From the NCBI GenBank assembly GCA_002633025.1, contig NMRB01000008.1, positions 808,900-872,899 on the forward strand: a stretch of DNA of 64,000 nt. Direction: 5' to 3'. This document shows positions 63,159 to 64,000 of this stretch, one piece after another (positions within the stretch are counted from its first letter, which is position 1; each line of letters starts with the position of its first letter). The notes under the pieces were generated by a model. It was not told where the DNA came from. It did no database searches and saw only the letters and a program-made list of their open reading frames with translations. The stretch is from Notospermus geniculatus. Its lineage: Eukaryota > Nemertea > Pilidiophora > Heteronemertea > Lineidae. The position numbers and the translations under genes are program-made.

Positions 63159-63710
63159 TATGAAGAAAGGGCCACCCCCATGCCCCAATTACGCGGGCAT
63201 TTTATATTCCAAAACAATTTCTCTAAATGGCGGGACTTAGGCTACTCTCCTAGGAGAATGATTGGCGGCTTAGGCCCCTATGTCGATTCGTGGCCCTGCG
63301 GAGGGTTGAGTCCATAAAAAACATCTGCAGCGTTGTTCAACTCCATTCTGGGCTATACACAATGCCATCTGTTGTTCGAGGAAAGAATTACCAACCGACC
63401 CATTGAACCCTAGCAACTGCAAATGGGGGAATTACCACCCATCCTTTTTTTCGTTTTACGTACCGATACTTTGTTCTCATATAATATGTAAGTTTTTTTT
63501 TTCAATTTCTTTTCATCAGAGGACGGCGCGTGATCTCAAGGATTCGCGGATTAGGCCCGGGGGATTAGGCTAGGCCTTACTGCTGCGGCTCTGGATGTGA
63601 ATGCATAGAGATGGCGACACCATTCGCCGCCGATCGCACCGACAGGAAAATCTTGCTTCTTATCTTATAAACTCCCTACGCAGTTGTGTATCGCACCCCC
63701 TTCGGTTTAC

Positions 63711-64000
63711 CGCTCTCCACAACTGCTTAACTTGGATGTGTTCGCCGCGGTTGGTCAACAGATGGCGCTGAGCGAGTCGACCAATGAGAGCACCGGGCAA
63801 CCCGTAACCAAGCTGGCCTGAGACACTTTTTCATTGGCCGAGCGGTTCGTAGCCATGGTAGCACAAGAACATCCGTTGCCAACGGGCCAAAGAGTTCTGA
63901 AAGCAGCGTGCTGATAGGCTGTAAAATTCGCGCCATGCCGTGACGCCATCTGTTGACCAACCGCGGCGAACACATCCAAGTTAAGCAGTTGTGGAGAGCG
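63711..64000. mobile_element. Element with 57-bp perfect TIRs, right end at window edge
   Basis: 63711-63767 (cgctctccacaactgcttaa... ) is the exact reverse complement of 63944-64000. The interior is about 176 bp and has no transposase, so a non-autonomous element. The repeat may continue past 64000. Confidence 0.9.

Noticed and set aside
1-64000. CRISPR arrays, bacterial operons, rRNA genes, complete tRNA genes
   Set aside because: None seen; the window is intron-rich eukaryotic DNA, and the repeats found are tandem duplications and hairpin elements, not spaced direct repeats.

Overview
This is eukaryotic genomic DNA from a draft assembly: many short GT-AG exons in long AT-rich introns, abundant foldback/MITE-type elements, no operons, single-base Ns and one run of Ns (13342-13627). 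No vertebrate interspersed repeats (Alu, L1) were recognised. Frequent taccggta and tacatgtacatg words, abundant hairpin MITEs and several recent tandem duplications are in keeping with a marine invertebrate, perhaps an echinoderm, hemichordate or cephalochordate. I cannot name the species.

One gene explains almost all the coding signal. It lies on the minus strand, starts near 61.2 kb (possible 5' exon at 61.4-61.5 kb) and runs leftwards out of the window below position 175. I could place about 36 different exons (39 counting duplicated copies). Reading phases agree across nearly every junction, giving about 1,930 residues. The N-terminus (61232-60666) has an EF-hand-like domain resembling that of KASH5. 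A coiled coil at 55524-55083 resembles the KASH5 coiled-coil domain, and more coiled-coil exons follow down to 29 kb. A long low-complexity, Ser/Pro/Thr-rich middle lies at 23.4-13.7 kb. The last visible exons (2132-2102, 1639-1538, 272-175) match the conserved helical region of the IRAG/LRMP (MRVI1) family. The gene is therefore an invertebrate relative of LRMP/IRAG2, IRAG1 and KASH5. By family knowledge, such proteins are tail-anchored in the ER or nuclear envelope and act in nucleus-cytoskeleton linkage or IP3-receptor association. The C-terminal membrane segment would lie left of the window and is not seen.

Regions: 1-2.1 kb, MRVI1-type exons with a likely assembly break at the N at 1538. 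2.1-13.7 kb, an 11.5 kb intron holding a 1.1 kb tandem duplication, MITEs and the N gap. 13.7-29.3 kb, low-complexity linker exons. 29.3-50.2 kb, long introns with two large tandem duplications (2.5 and about 3 kb), the first duplicating a 41-nt exon. 50.2-61.2 kb, the dense N-terminal exon block, including a 0.73 kb tandem duplication of an exon pair beside poly-C tracts. 61.5-64 kb, upstream DNA with hairpins and a 57-bp terminal inverted repeat element.

The main points to check are: the combined KASH5-like and MRVI1-like architecture; two tandem duplications that copy asymmetric exons and would shift the frame if both copies were spliced in; a phase break between the exons at 19.4 and 17.9 kb; and a hairpin MITE family with clear 9-bp target-site duplications.
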